Below, piece by piece: positions 53,224-61,865 of a DNA stretch of 64,000 nucleotides. The position numbers were made by a program, and so were the translations under genes. Under the pieces are notes generated by a model. That model ran no database searches. It was not told where the DNA came from and worked only from the letters and a program-made list of their open reading frames with translations. This DNA is from Suilimivivens sp045586385. Its GTDB lineage: Bacteria; Bacillota; Clostridia; Lachnospirales; Lachnospiraceae. The number at the start of each line of letters is the position of its first letter. Position 1 is the stretch's first letter. The stretch is from contig JAZNAE010000091.1 of NCBI GenBank assembly GCA_045586385.1, forward strand, positions 124,001 to 188,000, in the 5' to 3' direction.

Positions 53224-53535
53224 TTACTGTCTGCATTCACATCCTGTATTTTGTGTCATCTCGCAGCCGCATGTTGTATTTCCGAAACTCATAAAAGGCC
53301 TTGCTTCAAAGCGTGGTTCAACACATCCGCAGGTGTTTTCTCTCTCACAAGCATTCTCCCTGTCATCGGAACATTCTCTTTCACACGTTTTTTCCCTTTC
53401 ACGGTTACATTCACAACTTCCGTTGTTGCTAAATACATTGTTGCATCCATCATTTCTTCTGTTGTTTCTTCCGTAATTTCTTCCGTTGTTGTTTCCGCAA
53501 CAGAAAAGTAAAATTAATACCCATAAACAATTCAT
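53224..53535 (-). CDS. Cysteine- and asparagine-rich small protein, possibly spore-coat or surface related
   Basis: A 103-residue protein with 15 cysteines. It opens with a hydrophobic stretch (LWVLILLFCCG), then an Asn/Arg/Gly-rich segment with YGRNNRRND, and a repetitive Cys/Glu/Arg part (CERECSDDRENACERENTC) ending in CGC/CEC pairs. An AAGGAGTG site is well placed. The pattern suggests a cross-linked or metal-binding surface or coat peptide, but no family is recognised. A terminator follows, so it appears to be a single-gene transcript or the end of one. Confidence 0.6.
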   Translation of the reverse strand: MNCLWVLILLFCCGNNNGRNYGRNNRRNDGCNNVFSNNGSCECNREREKTCERECSDDRENACERENTCGCVEPRFEARPFMSFGNTTCGCEMTQNTGCECRQ

Positions 53536-53601
53536 ATGATTGTCACTCCTTGCTTTTTATGCTTTATCATATGCCGTAAAAAGCGAAAGTGTTATTATGA
53601 A

Positions 53602-54141
53602 TCATTTCTTCTTATTTAGAATCTCTTTCCTGATATACGCAAACGTTGCATCCTCTCCCTCTTGTGCCAACATATACAACAATTTTTCCAAAAGTTCTTT
53701 TGTTTTAGGATGAATCGGTGCTTTTTCCGTTCCTTTTTGATAATATGCCAAGGGATTTTTCTGGGTATAGGCAGCACCGTTATATATTTTGCAAGCAGCT
53801 ATCCTATCCATAAACATTTCAACAATATATTTATCCGGCATAGGCACAGGTGCCATTGTGCCTGCTATTTCCTTGGTACTGTAATCAATCCAATATTCAT
53901 AGTGGTGCTTATTTCTTCCTTTATGGTGTAACCATGCAGAAGAATACCCGATAGCTTCTCTTTCCGCATTGTTGGGGCTTCTGTCACCCTGATAAAACTT
54001 TACTCCTACCCAAAACTCGGAAGGTCCGTACTTTGACAAATCATGCAACAGTCCTTGTTTATACAGCCCCACACGAAAGCAACCTTTCATTACCTGGATT
54101 TTGTGACAGGTAATTGTTTTAAAGTGTTTCCATGCTTTCAT
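53602..54141 (-). CDS. DUF5662 family protein
   Basis: A 179-residue protein that I place in DUF5662. Conserved His/Asp-rich segments include GLLHDLSKYGPSEF near residue 30 (an HD-like pair) and WLHHKGRNKHHYEYW near 70, followed by PMPDKYIVEMFMDRIAAC near 100. The clustered histidines and aspartates suggest a metal-dependent hydrolase of HD type, but no activity is known to me. Adjacent upstream is the GH13-like gene, 14 bases away, so the two may be co-transcribed. RBS AAAGGA. Confidence 0.72.
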   Translation of the reverse strand: MKAWKHFKTITCHKIQVMKGCFRVGLYKQGLLHDLSKYGPSEFWVGVKFYQGDRSPNNAEREAIGYSSAWLHHKGRNKHHYEYWIDYSTKEIAGTMAPVPMPDKYIVEMFMDRIAACKIYNGAAYTQKNPLAYYQKGTEKAPIHPKTKELLEKLLYMLAQEGEDATFAYIRKEILNKKK

Positions 54142-54155
54142 TCCATTTAATCCTT

Positions 54156-55985
54156 TTACTCTTTCATGCTTTTCTTCTTTTGTACTTTTCTGTCCAGCAT
54201 ACTTTCATCCGTTTTTGCACAATATATCGAAACACTTCTTGCCTGTGCAATTACTTTCTGCTTTGTAATTACTGTTTGTGTCTCCTTAAAGGAATCTGTA
54301 TCTGCCGTACACATAATCAAACTCCAAACCTTACCTTTCGGAAGCTTCGGAAGGGCAAGTTCATGCTTCTCCCAATGCATATTATATGCAATATACAAAT
54401 AGTCTTCCTTTTGTTCCTTTCGATCACATAACATAATCCCTGTTGTTCTGCTGATAAAAGAGCAATCCGGTCTCCATGCTTCTATGCCGTGATAGGAAAT
54501 TTCAGGATAACCGCATCCATGTACATCAAATGACTGCAGTTTTTCCTTTGCATGGAGAATTCCATATTGCTTTCGCAAACTGATTAGTGCCCGGATAAAA
54601 CAATGAATCTCTTTAGAAAACCGATTCATTTTCCATTTCACATAACCGGTTTCATTATCCTGGCAGTAACAATTATTATTTCCGCTTCTTGTATTTGCAA
54701 ATTCATCACCGCTGAAAATATAAGGAACTCCTTGGGCTAGAAACAAAAAACTAAGGGCATTTTTTATCTGTTTTTTTCTGAGATCCACAACCGTCTTTTT
54801 GCGGCTTTCGCCTTCCGCGCCGCAGTTCCAACTGTAATTATAGCTTGTACCATCCCTGTTATCCTCGCCGTTTGCTTCATTATGTTTAAACTCATAAGAA
54901 ACAGTATCATACAAAGAAAATCCGTCATAATCAGCAATATAATTTACAACACCGCACATATCCGGATTATTACTCTGATATTGCATTAACTGATTAATCA
55001 GATTTTCATCTCCTTTCAGATAACGCCGCATATCATTTTTAAAATTCCCGTTATCAGAAAGTAAATTGCGATATGCCGGTGCTTTATCTGCGTATATCTC
55101 TTCCAGCGGGAAATACGTACCCCGTATTTTTGTCCTTTTTAAAACAGGCTCTCCCGCAATTAATGCAAGAGGAATATGAAAACCGCTAAGACGCACACCG
55201 TCTATATGATATTCTATTACCCAGTATTTCAGTACATCTACAATATAGGAAGGCTTACACGTAGGCGGAAAATAAAACTGCATCATGACTTCCAGATTAT
55301 TTTTATGCAGTTCTTTTACCATATTTTTAAAAGAAATATCCGGTCTTTGTTTACTGTAAGAAGCCTTTGGTGCAAAATAAAATCCTTCTTGAAATCCCCA
55401 ACAATTCACACGATTTTTACTCATGCATTCGTCGTATTCATATGCCGGCATCAATTCTATGGATGTAATACCCAATTCTTTAAAATATGGAATTTTTTCT
55501 ACAATTCCCTCAAAGCATCCTTTGTTTTTAACTCCTGAGGTGGAATGCATCGTAAACATACGAACATTTAATCCATAAATAATCGTTTCGTTTAATGGTT
55601 GTTCTAATGTTTCATCATCTTCCCAATTGTATTCATCCCGTTTTAAAACGCCGTAAGTTCTGCGATTTTTTTCTCCATGTTCTCCAAAATTTTGTAATCC
55701 GTCTACTAAGGCGGCATATGCGTCTGTCAGAACCTCATCATCTGCATAGTAATTATATTTTATAAACGGAAATTCTCCATTGGCTTCTATCCTTACTCCA
55801 TAAAGGGTTCCCTGTTTTCCTTTTTCAGAAAAAGGTATGCGGACTTCACTACCGTCTTTCGCATAAAGCAAAACACCGCATTCCTGATTATCTTCCGCTT
55901 CGGTAGCAAAACTGTATCCGTTCGCAAAACATGTTACACCTTGTTTATCCGGTTTGAAATATGTGATTTTCAGCTTATCTTTCAT
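54156..55985 (-). CDS. GH13 glycogen-debranching-like protein with lost catalytic residues
   Basis: The 609-residue protein has a CBM48-like N-terminus (about 1-110), a GH13 barrel and a C-terminal beta-domain. It matches GlgX/isoamylase around FKHNEANGEDNRDG and FSGDEFANTRSGNNNCYCQDN. The catalytic sites are altered: region I (DVVxNH) reads QFYFPP (236-241), the region II nucleophile Asp is S267 in DGVRLSG, and region IV HD is Y353-D354. E279 is a possible remnant of the acid/base. The loop usually between regions I and II is missing. It is probably a non-catalytic glucan-binding or regulatory protein (inference). RBS TAGGAG. Confidence 0.85.
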   Translation of the reverse strand: MKDKLKITYFKPDKQGVTCFANGYSFATEAEDNQECGVLLYAKDGSEVRIPFSEKGKQGTLYGVRIEANGEFPFIKYNYYADDEVLTDAYAALVDGLQNFGEHGEKNRRTYGVLKRDEYNWEDDETLEQPLNETIIYGLNVRMFTMHSTSGVKNKGCFEGIVEKIPYFKELGITSIELMPAYEYDECMSKNRVNCWGFQEGFYFAPKASYSKQRPDISFKNMVKELHKNNLEVMMQFYFPPTCKPSYIVDVLKYWVIEYHIDGVRLSGFHIPLALIAGEPVLKRTKIRGTYFPLEEIYADKAPAYRNLLSDNGNFKNDMRRYLKGDENLINQLMQYQSNNPDMCGVVNYIADYDGFSLYDTVSYEFKHNEANGEDNRDGTSYNYSWNCGAEGESRKKTVVDLRKKQIKNALSFLFLAQGVPYIFSGDEFANTRSGNNNCYCQDNETGYVKWKMNRFSKEIHCFIRALISLRKQYGILHAKEKLQSFDVHGCGYPEISYHGIEAWRPDCSFISRTTGIMLCDRKEQKEDYLYIAYNMHWEKHELALPKLPKGKVWSLIMCTADTDSFKETQTVITKQKVIAQARSVSIYCAKTDESMLDRKVQKKKSMKE

Positions 55986-56076
55986 GTAATCTCCTAACGT
56001 TGTATGCTTGCTGTTAACATGATTTGTCTACACTATCTTTATGATATCATAAAACAATTAATGTGTGTAAAAAATA

Positions 56077-56105
56077 TTGATTAATAGAAGAAGTCTTAGT
56101 AAAAT
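56077..56105 (+). promoter_or_regulatory. Promoter of the DUF1292 gene (TTGATT-17-TAAAAT)
   Basis: TTGATT (56077-56082), 17-base spacer, TAAAAT (56100-56105), about 48 bases before the ATG. Confidence 0.6.
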
Positions 56106-56152
56106 ATAAGAAAAATATACAATCCATATTTTAGATATATTTAGGAGGCATT

Positions 56153-56494
56153 ATGAAAAAAGATAATATGAAAAATTTTGAAGCACCGGAAAATGATGAT
56201 GAAGAAATGACCGTTACACTGGATTTGGATGACGGCAGTAGTGTTACCTGTGCTGTTGTCACAATTCTAACTGTTGAAAACAAAGATTATATAGTCCTTC
56301 TTCCGTTAGAAGAAGACGGTGAAAATCATGACGGAATCGTTTGGTTTTATGGATACAGTGAAAACGAAAATGATCCTAACGAAGAGCCTAAACTCACCTA
56401 TATTGAAGATGACGACGAATATGAAAAAGTTGCGGATGCTTTCGATGAATATCTGGACAATGTAGAATTCGATGAACTTATTGATGCGGAATAA
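56153..56494 (+). CDS. DUF1292 family protein (YrzB-like)
   Basis: A 113-residue acidic protein of the DUF1292 family, seen in MTVTLDLDDGSSVTCAVVTILTVENKDYIVLLP and the GIVWFYGYSEN strand. Charge is very negative, with Asp/Glu-rich ends. In other Firmicutes relatives are encoded near alaS or yrrL; here it stands alone. A perfect AGGAGG site precedes the ATG. Its 3' end overlaps the end of the converging helicase gene by 17 bases. Function unknown. Confidence 0.85.
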   Translation: MKKDNMKNFEAPENDDEEMTVTLDLDDGSSVTCAVVTILTVENKDYIVLLPLEEDGENHDGIVWFYGYSENENDPNEEPKLTYIEDDDEYEKVADAFDEYLDNVEFDELIDAE

Positions 56495-58298
56495 AATCAG
56501 CAATAAACCGCGACGGCTTTCGTCTTCTTTCTTTTGTATAATAAATCATAAGATATTTTTTGGCTCTTGTTACTGACACGTACAGGAGCCTTCTTTCTTC
56601 CTCAACACTTTCCTGATTCATGCATTGCCTGCCCGGCATAACACCTTCATTTAAATCCGGAAGAAAAACCGCATCAAATTCCAATCCTTTTGCACTATGC
56701 ATCGTTATTACGGATATTCCTGTTTTATCATTGTTCTCATAATCTTTAAATTCACCTCTATATTTTTTCTCCATTCGGTCAAAAAAATCCTGTATTTTTT
56801 CACCCGTATGATGTTCTGCCATGATCATCATTAATTGTTCGGCAATCTTTATATATTCATTAAATTCGTGTATATTATGTGCCTTCTCTTTCAAATATGC
56901 ATCATATCCCACCACTTTGCGTATATAACGGACGGCTGACTTTGCTTGTAAATTCTCAATTTTTTTATAATGTACAAACAATCGTTTTATTTTTTTCTGC
57001 ATATCCATGTTCTTACTGTAATATTGCATTAATTCTTTTTCCGTCACGCATTCATTTACCACACCACGGCAAGATAAAAACATTTCCGGCTTATTCACAA
57101 TATTCAAAAAATCACAACGCTTATATCCCTCTCTGCAAAAACATAAAAAAGCCTTCATATCCTGCGCTATAAAATGAGCAAAAAGATTTGTCTCTTTTTT
57201 CATGTTTTCCTTTGTTTTGATGTTATTTTCCGCAAATAGTGTCCGATATCGGAGTACTTCCCTATTTGTCCGTAATATAACAGCACTGTTACTACGTTCT
57301 TTTTCCGTGAGTTTATTGATGTCTTCTATTAATTTTATTTCTTCTTCTCTTTCTGTATCTTTACAAACAATATTAATGATACCTCCCGTTTTTTTACAAA
57401 CTATTTTTTTCTCTATTCTTTGCTTGTTTTTCCGTATGACTTCCCCTGCAAACTCAACAATTTTATTACCACTTCTGTAATTTTCACTTAAAAACAACTC
57501 TCTTGCATTCGGAAAATCCTCTTTAAAATGCCTCATAATTGACGGCATAGCACCTCTGAAGCCATAAATAGCCTGATCATCATCCCCCACAACATAAAGA
57601 TTGTTCTGCGGCAATGCCAGGCGTTTAATCAATTCATACTGTGTCTGATTTACATCCTGGAACTCATCTACTAAAATATAGCCAAAACGTTCCTGCCATT
57701 TCTTTAAACAAGCACTCTTTGACATAAAAAGTTTATTACATTCTGTAATTAAATCGTCAAAATCGAGCAGTTTACGATCCTGTAACATGAGTTGATATTC
57801 TTTGTATATATCATCAAACATGTCCTCACATATTAATGCATCTGCTAAATAAGACATTGCGTTTTTCTTTCTGCTGACAGCGTCTAACAGCTCTGTCGCT
57901 ATTCCGTTTGAGAGTTCTTTAAACAGTCCTTTATTTTTTAAAACAGTCTCTATGATTTTTCTTTTATTCAATTCACTTATTAGGGAATAATTACGATATT
58001 CGCCGGATTCTTTTAATATTTGATAACAAATGCCGTGAATGGTTTTGAAAACAACATCATGCTCCTGACCTTCTTTAACATCTGTCAAACTTTGATATCT
58101 GCTTTGCATTTCATATGCAGCAGCTTTTGTGAAAGTAATACATAAAATTTGTTCGGGAGAAATTTTGATTTCATTTACTAAATAAGATAATCTTTGAATA
58201 ATGGTGAATGTTTTGCCGCTTCCGGGACCGGCCAAAACTCTGGCAGGCCCCGATACATGGCAAATCGCTTTAAGTTGCACATCAGACGGATGTTTCAA
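56478..58298 (-). CDS. UvrD/Rep-family ATP-dependent DNA helicase, short
   Basis: Superfamily 1A helicase of about 606 residues. Motifs in order: Walker A GPGSGKTFTIIQRL, LCITFTKAAAYEMQSRY, VDEFQDVNQTQYEL (DExQ box), VVGDDDQAIYGFRGA, VITMHSAKGLEFDAVFLPDL and the VSVTRAKKYLMI close. It is shorter than PcrA/UvrD (about 720 aa), lacking their C-terminal tail. The frame is open into the gltX 3' end; TTG 58298 was chosen as AAAAAGGA lies about 10 bases upstream. It overlaps gltX by 17 bases, so the two are coupled. Likely in DNA repair or replication-fork rescue. Confidence 0.87.
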   Translation of the reverse strand: MKHPSDVQLKAICHVSGPARVLAGPGSGKTFTIIQRLSYLVNEIKISPEQILCITFTKAAAYEMQSRYQSLTDVKEGQEHDVVFKTIHGICYQILKESGEYRNYSLISELNKRKIIETVLKNKGLFKELSNGIATELLDAVSRKKNAMSYLADALICEDMFDDIYKEYQLMLQDRKLLDFDDLITECNKLFMSKSACLKKWQERFGYILVDEFQDVNQTQYELIKRLALPQNNLYVVGDDDQAIYGFRGAMPSIMRHFKEDFPNARELFLSENYRSGNKIVEFAGEVIRKNKQRIEKKIVCKKTGGIINIVCKDTEREEEIKLIEDINKLTEKERSNSAVILRTNREVLRYRTLFAENNIKTKENMKKETNLFAHFIAQDMKAFLCFCREGYKRCDFLNIVNKPEMFLSCRGVVNECVTEKELMQYYSKNMDMQKKIKRLFVHYKKIENLQAKSAVRYIRKVVGYDAYLKEKAHNIHEFNEYIKIAEQLMMIMAEHHTGEKIQDFFDRMEKKYRGEFKDYENNDKTGISVITMHSAKGLEFDAVFLPDLNEGVMPGRQCMNQESVEEERRLLYVSVTRAKKYLMIYYTKERRRKPSRFIADFIPHQ

Positions 58299-59742
58299 GA
58301 AGTGCAATTCCTTTTTTGATTCTGTCAACAGATTCTTCTTTTCCAAGAAGCTCCATGATTTCCGTAGCACCTGCCGGTGTCATCTGTTTACCGGATACAG
58401 CTGTTCTCACAGGCCACATAACATAACCGTTCTTACAGCCTTTTTCTTCCACAAACGCTACAAGAAGCTGATAAAGCGCATCATTGGAATAATCTTTCTG
58501 TGTTTCTAATTTGGGAAGTAATTCCTTTAACACCTCCAAGGAGGATTCTTTTGTTGTTTTCATTTTCTTATGCTCATACATCACGGCATCATAGGAAGGC
58601 AATTCCTCAAAGAAATCAACAAGTCCGCAAATATCAGGAAATACTTCAATTCTTGTTTTTACCATGGAGGCAATTTTCCTTAGATCCAAATCCTTGGTTA
58701 AAGCCTTTTTCAAATAAGGCTCTGCCATCTCATAGAATTTATCATCATCCATGGCTTTAATATATTCACCATTCATCCATTTTAATTTGGTATAGTCAAA
58801 CACTGCAGGAGATTTACTGATTCTCTTATAATCAAAATTTGCAATCAGTTCTTCTAACGTAAAGATTTCATTATTATCTTCGGGACTCCATCCGAGTAGA
58901 GCAATAAAATTCACAATCGCTTCTGTTAAAAATCCCTGTTCTAATAAATCTTCAAAAGAAGAATGTCCGCTTCTCTTTGATAATTTTTTATGGTTTTCGT
59001 CTGTAATCAACGGTAAATGAATATACACCGGTGATTCCCAGCCGAAAGCATCATACAAACGCTGATACTTCGGAGAGGAAGAAAGATATTCATTTCCACG
59101 GACAACATGTGTAATGTTCATCGTATGATCATCTACCACGTTTGCAAAGTTATATGTCGGATATCCGTCAGATTTAATCAGAATCATATCATCCAATTCT
59201 GCATTATCTACTGTAATATCACCATACAGTTCATCATGGAAGGTTGTCTTACCTTCGTTTGGAATATTCTGGCGTATAACAAAGGGCTTACCTGCCGCAA
59301 GATTAGCCTCTACTTCTTCTTTAGATAAAGAAAGACAATGTTTGTCATATACTGTAATTTCCTTTCCTTCCACCACTTCTGATTTTAAGCCGGAAAGGCG
59401 CTCTTTATCACAGAAACAATAATATGCTTCTCCTTTTTCAACCAGTTCCTGTGCGTATTTCATATAAATACCGGTTTGCATACGTTCGCTCTGTACATAA
59501 GGTCCGAATCCACCGTCTTTATCTGGTCCTTCATCATGAATCAATCCTGTTTTTTTCATAGTGCGGTAAATAATATCTACTGCACCTTCCACAAAACGCT
59601 CCTGGTCGGTATCTTCAATACGAAGCATAAAATCTCCGCCTGCATGCTTTGCAATTAAAAACTCATATAAGGCGGAACGCAAATTACCTACATGCATTCT
59701 GCCTGTGGGGCTTGGTGCAAAACGTGTTCTGATTTTTGTCAT
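58282..59742 (-). CDS. gltX: Glutamyl-tRNA synthetase
   Basis: Class I synthetase that charges tRNA-Glu (and often tRNA-Gln for later amidation in Firmicutes). The 486-residue protein has the HIGH-type motif PSPTGRMHVGN near residue 9, the KMSKS-type motif HKKLSKRSG near 252 and an anticodon-binding C-terminus. Length is normal. RBS GAGAGG. It overlaps the downstream helicase gene; the hydrogenase gene is upstream after 36 bases. Confidence 0.96.
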   Translation of the reverse strand: MTKIRTRFAPSPTGRMHVGNLRSALYEFLIAKHAGGDFMLRIEDTDQERFVEGAVDIIYRTMKKTGLIHDEGPDKDGGFGPYVQSERMQTGIYMKYAQELVEKGEAYYCFCDKERLSGLKSEVVEGKEITVYDKHCLSLSKEEVEANLAAGKPFVIRQNIPNEGKTTFHDELYGDITVDNAELDDMILIKSDGYPTYNFANVVDDHTMNITHVVRGNEYLSSSPKYQRLYDAFGWESPVYIHLPLITDENHKKLSKRSGHSSFEDLLEQGFLTEAIVNFIALLGWSPEDNNEIFTLEELIANFDYKRISKSPAVFDYTKLKWMNGEYIKAMDDDKFYEMAEPYLKKALTKDLDLRKIASMVKTRIEVFPDICGLVDFFEELPSYDAVMYEHKKMKTTKESSLEVLKELLPKLETQKDYSNDALYQLLVAFVEEKGCKNGYVMWPVRTAVSGKQMTPAGATEIMELLGKEESVDRIKKGIALLETSV

Positions 59743-59778
59743 AATATTTTCCTCTCTTCTATCGTAAATGTTGGTTTT

Positions 59779-61260
59779 CTACATTTTAGGAATTTTTACG
59801 TCAGCTACTGCTTTAAAGCCTGCTACTTCCTTCATTGCCTGAGGAATTGCAATATTTGTTCCGGCTCCGGCTATGCAACCACCCGGGCAAGCCATTCCTT
59901 CAATCAGGCAGCCATTCTTTTTACCTGCCTTGGCAAGCATCAGCATCTTTTTACATTCTATTAGACTTTCAGCGTGCTCTATATTAACCTCTACATCGGG
60001 GTAATATTCCCGGATACATTCTTCAATGGCACTGGCAACACCACCTGCAACACCGTAACCTCGCCCTGCGGCAGATGCATCATTTAATCTATCTTTTGCC
60101 TGCGTCTCTTCCAAATGAATCCCTTTCGCCTCAAACATACCTGCTAATTCCTCAAAGGTTATTACAAAATCTACATCGGAACGCACAGTTCTTCTGGATG
60201 CCTCTAATTTTTTAGAAGCACAAGGTCCGATAAATACCACACTGGCATCCGGATGTTCTTTTTTAATCTCACGGGCAGTTGCTACCATGGGAGTGAGTGC
60301 ATTTGATATTTTATCAATTGTTTCCGGAAAGAACTTCTTTGCAAGCATTGACCACGAAGGGCAACAACTTGTCAATAAGAACGGTAATTCTCCCGTTGCT
60401 ACTTCTTTTACATAATGTTCTGCTTCTGCAATAGCACCTAAGTCTGCGCCGATAGCAGTTTCATATACATCATAAAATCCAACTTCTTTTAATGCTTCCT
60501 TTATCATATCGGGAGATACACTGCTTCCAAACTGGCCTACAAAGGCAGGTGCAACCTGTGCAATAATCTTTCTGCCCGACTGAATGGCACGAATCAACTG
60601 GAATATCTGTGACTTATCTGCAATTGCGCCAAAAGGACAACTAACCATACATTGTCCGCAGGACACACAAAGCTCTGTGTCAATATAAGCTCTCCCCTTA
60701 GAATCACTCTTAATGGCATTTACGCCACAATGTGCAAGACAAGGCCTTACTTGATGGGAAATCGCATCATACGGACATACTGTCTTACACTTACCGCATT
60801 TAATACATTTTTCCTGATCAATGATGGATTTACCGTTTTTCATGGTAATGGCGCCCCTCGGACACACTTCCCTACATGGATGAGCCACACAGCCCATACA
60901 TTTATCAGTCACTTCGTATCGGTTTTCCGGACATGCATTACATGCGGACGGAATCACCTGCATAAGTGGCGGTTCATAATATTTTTCATCAATATTACTT
61001 TCTTCCAGTCCCTGGGTTAAATGTACCGGTGCATTTTCAGGGCGAAGTGAAAGTCCCATTGCCAGACGGAGTCTTTCTCTGGTAATAGCCCTTTCCCGAT
61101 AAATGCTTTCATATTCGGATTCATCATAATCCACAATTTTATATGGTAATGCTTCGATATCATCCTTTAAATTTGTGGACGAATAAGCAAGATTAGCTAC
61201 TTCTTTAAAAATACGTCTTCTGTCTTTTCTTACCTGCGTATCGATTCCTCGCATACTCAT
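59779..61260 (-). CDS. [FeFe] hydrogenase with N-terminal ferredoxin domains
   Basis: Iron-only hydrogenase of 493 residues that evolves or oxidises H2. The N-terminal 90 residues are unusual and unassigned; then CxxC-type [4Fe-4S] sites (CNACPENRYEV, CMGCVAHPCREVCP, CIKCGKCKTVCP, CVSCGQCMVSCP, about 107-208). H-cluster motifs are L1 TSCCPSW (297-303), L2 GPCASKKLE (345-353) and L3 EGMACPGGCIAGAG (454-467). L2 has Gly where the usual HydA has Met, and L3 ends GAG, not GGG. This resembles group B enzymes as I recall them. No maturase or NADH partner is adjacent. RBS GAGAGG. Confidence 0.92.
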   Translation of the reverse strand: MSMRGIDTQVRKDRRRIFKEVANLAYSSTNLKDDIEALPYKIVDYDESEYESIYRERAITRERLRLAMGLSLRPENAPVHLTQGLEESNIDEKYYEPPLMQVIPSACNACPENRYEVTDKCMGCVAHPCREVCPRGAITMKNGKSIIDQEKCIKCGKCKTVCPYDAISHQVRPCLAHCGVNAIKSDSKGRAYIDTELCVSCGQCMVSCPFGAIADKSQIFQLIRAIQSGRKIIAQVAPAFVGQFGSSVSPDMIKEALKEVGFYDVYETAIGADLGAIAEAEHYVKEVATGELPFLLTSCCPSWSMLAKKFFPETIDKISNALTPMVATAREIKKEHPDASVVFIGPCASKKLEASRRTVRSDVDFVITFEELAGMFEAKGIHLEETQAKDRLNDASAAGRGYGVAGGVASAIEECIREYYPDVEVNIEHAESLIECKKMLMLAKAGKKNGCLIEGMACPGGCIAGAGTNIAIPQAMKEVAGFKAVADVKIPKM

Positions 61261-61356
61261 TTGCTTTTTCCTCTCTTAACGAAAATAACCGCTTTATTTC
61301 CTATGTTATTTTTACATAAACCCGAACGGAAATCAAGGTGTTTTATTTTTATTTTA

Positions 61357-61385
61357 TGAACCTTTTTTTCTGCCCATCATACTAT
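61357..61385 (+). promoter_or_regulatory. Possible sporulation (sigma-E-like) promoter of cotJABC
   Basis: CATACTAT (61378-61385) differs by one base from the sigma-E -10 CATACAHT. The -35 region (TGAACC, 15 bases upstream) is poor. The cotJ operon of B. subtilis is sigma-E dependent, which makes the match reasonable but not proven. Confidence 0.35.
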
Positions 61386-61422
61386 GTTATTAAAACAGAT
61401 ATTTTTTTATGAGAGGAACTCT

Positions 61423-61593
61423 ATGCAGGATTACAGTTTTAATGAATATTTTGATCGTTTCCCCATTGCTATGGGTTATGTACCTTGGCATCATCTGAAC
61501 AAAATCTTTGAAAATTTAGATGAAGCATACTTTACAGGAACCATCTTCCCCGAATTGGAAAAACCTTTTACCGGAAGGAGATGCGTGAAATGA
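61423..61593 (+). CDS. cotJA: Spore coat-associated protein CotJA
   Basis: A 56-residue protein of the CotJA family, recognised by YFDRFPIAMGYVPWHHLNKIFENLDEAY, a Pro/Trp-containing conserved core. ATG 61423 follows GAGAGGAA; the open frame extends upstream without a start signal. It is the first gene of cotJA-cotJB-cotJC and ends overlapping cotJB by four bases. The product assembles in the spore coat, implying that the organism sporulates or descends from a spore former. Confidence 0.88.
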   Translation: MQDYSFNEYFDRFPIAMGYVPWHHLNKIFENLDEAYFTGTIFPELEKPFTGRRCVK

Positions 61594-61862
61594 ACAACAA
61601 TATGATTTCAGAAAAAGAAAAAATGAAATATGATATCGGTGTAATCGACTTTGTAATTGTAGAAATGAATTTATACCTTAATACACATCCTACCGATAAG
61701 GATGCCATGGACTATTTAAGTCATTACGTTCGCATGAAAAACCAGATGATGCGCGAATTTGCAATGAAATTTGGTCCTCTTCGTCTCAGCGACGCCGATG
61801 GATGCATGCAAAATGAATGGAAATGGGTAACCCAGCCCTGGCCTTGGGAAGGAGGATGTTAA
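61590..61862 (+). CDS. cotJB: Spore coat protein CotJB
   Basis: A 90-residue protein with the CotJB core DIGVIDFVIVEMNLYLNTHPTDKDAMDYLSHY (in outline near residue 15-50) and the closing WKWVTQPWPWEGGC. ATG 61590 overlaps the cotJA stop (ATGA), giving translational coupling; an ATG at 61581 lies too close to the AAGGAG site. CotJB works with CotJA and CotJC in the coat. Confidence 0.88.
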   Translation: MNNNMISEKEKMKYDIGVIDFVIVEMNLYLNTHPTDKDAMDYLSHYVRMKNQMMREFAMKFGPLRLSDADGCMQNEWKWVTQPWPWEGGC

Positions 61863-61865
61863 TTT

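Noticed and set aside
61309..61336. Hydrogenase promoter on the minus strand (TTGATT-16-TAAAAA)
   Set aside because: Weak -10 and short spacing in an AT-rich region; not reported as a feature.
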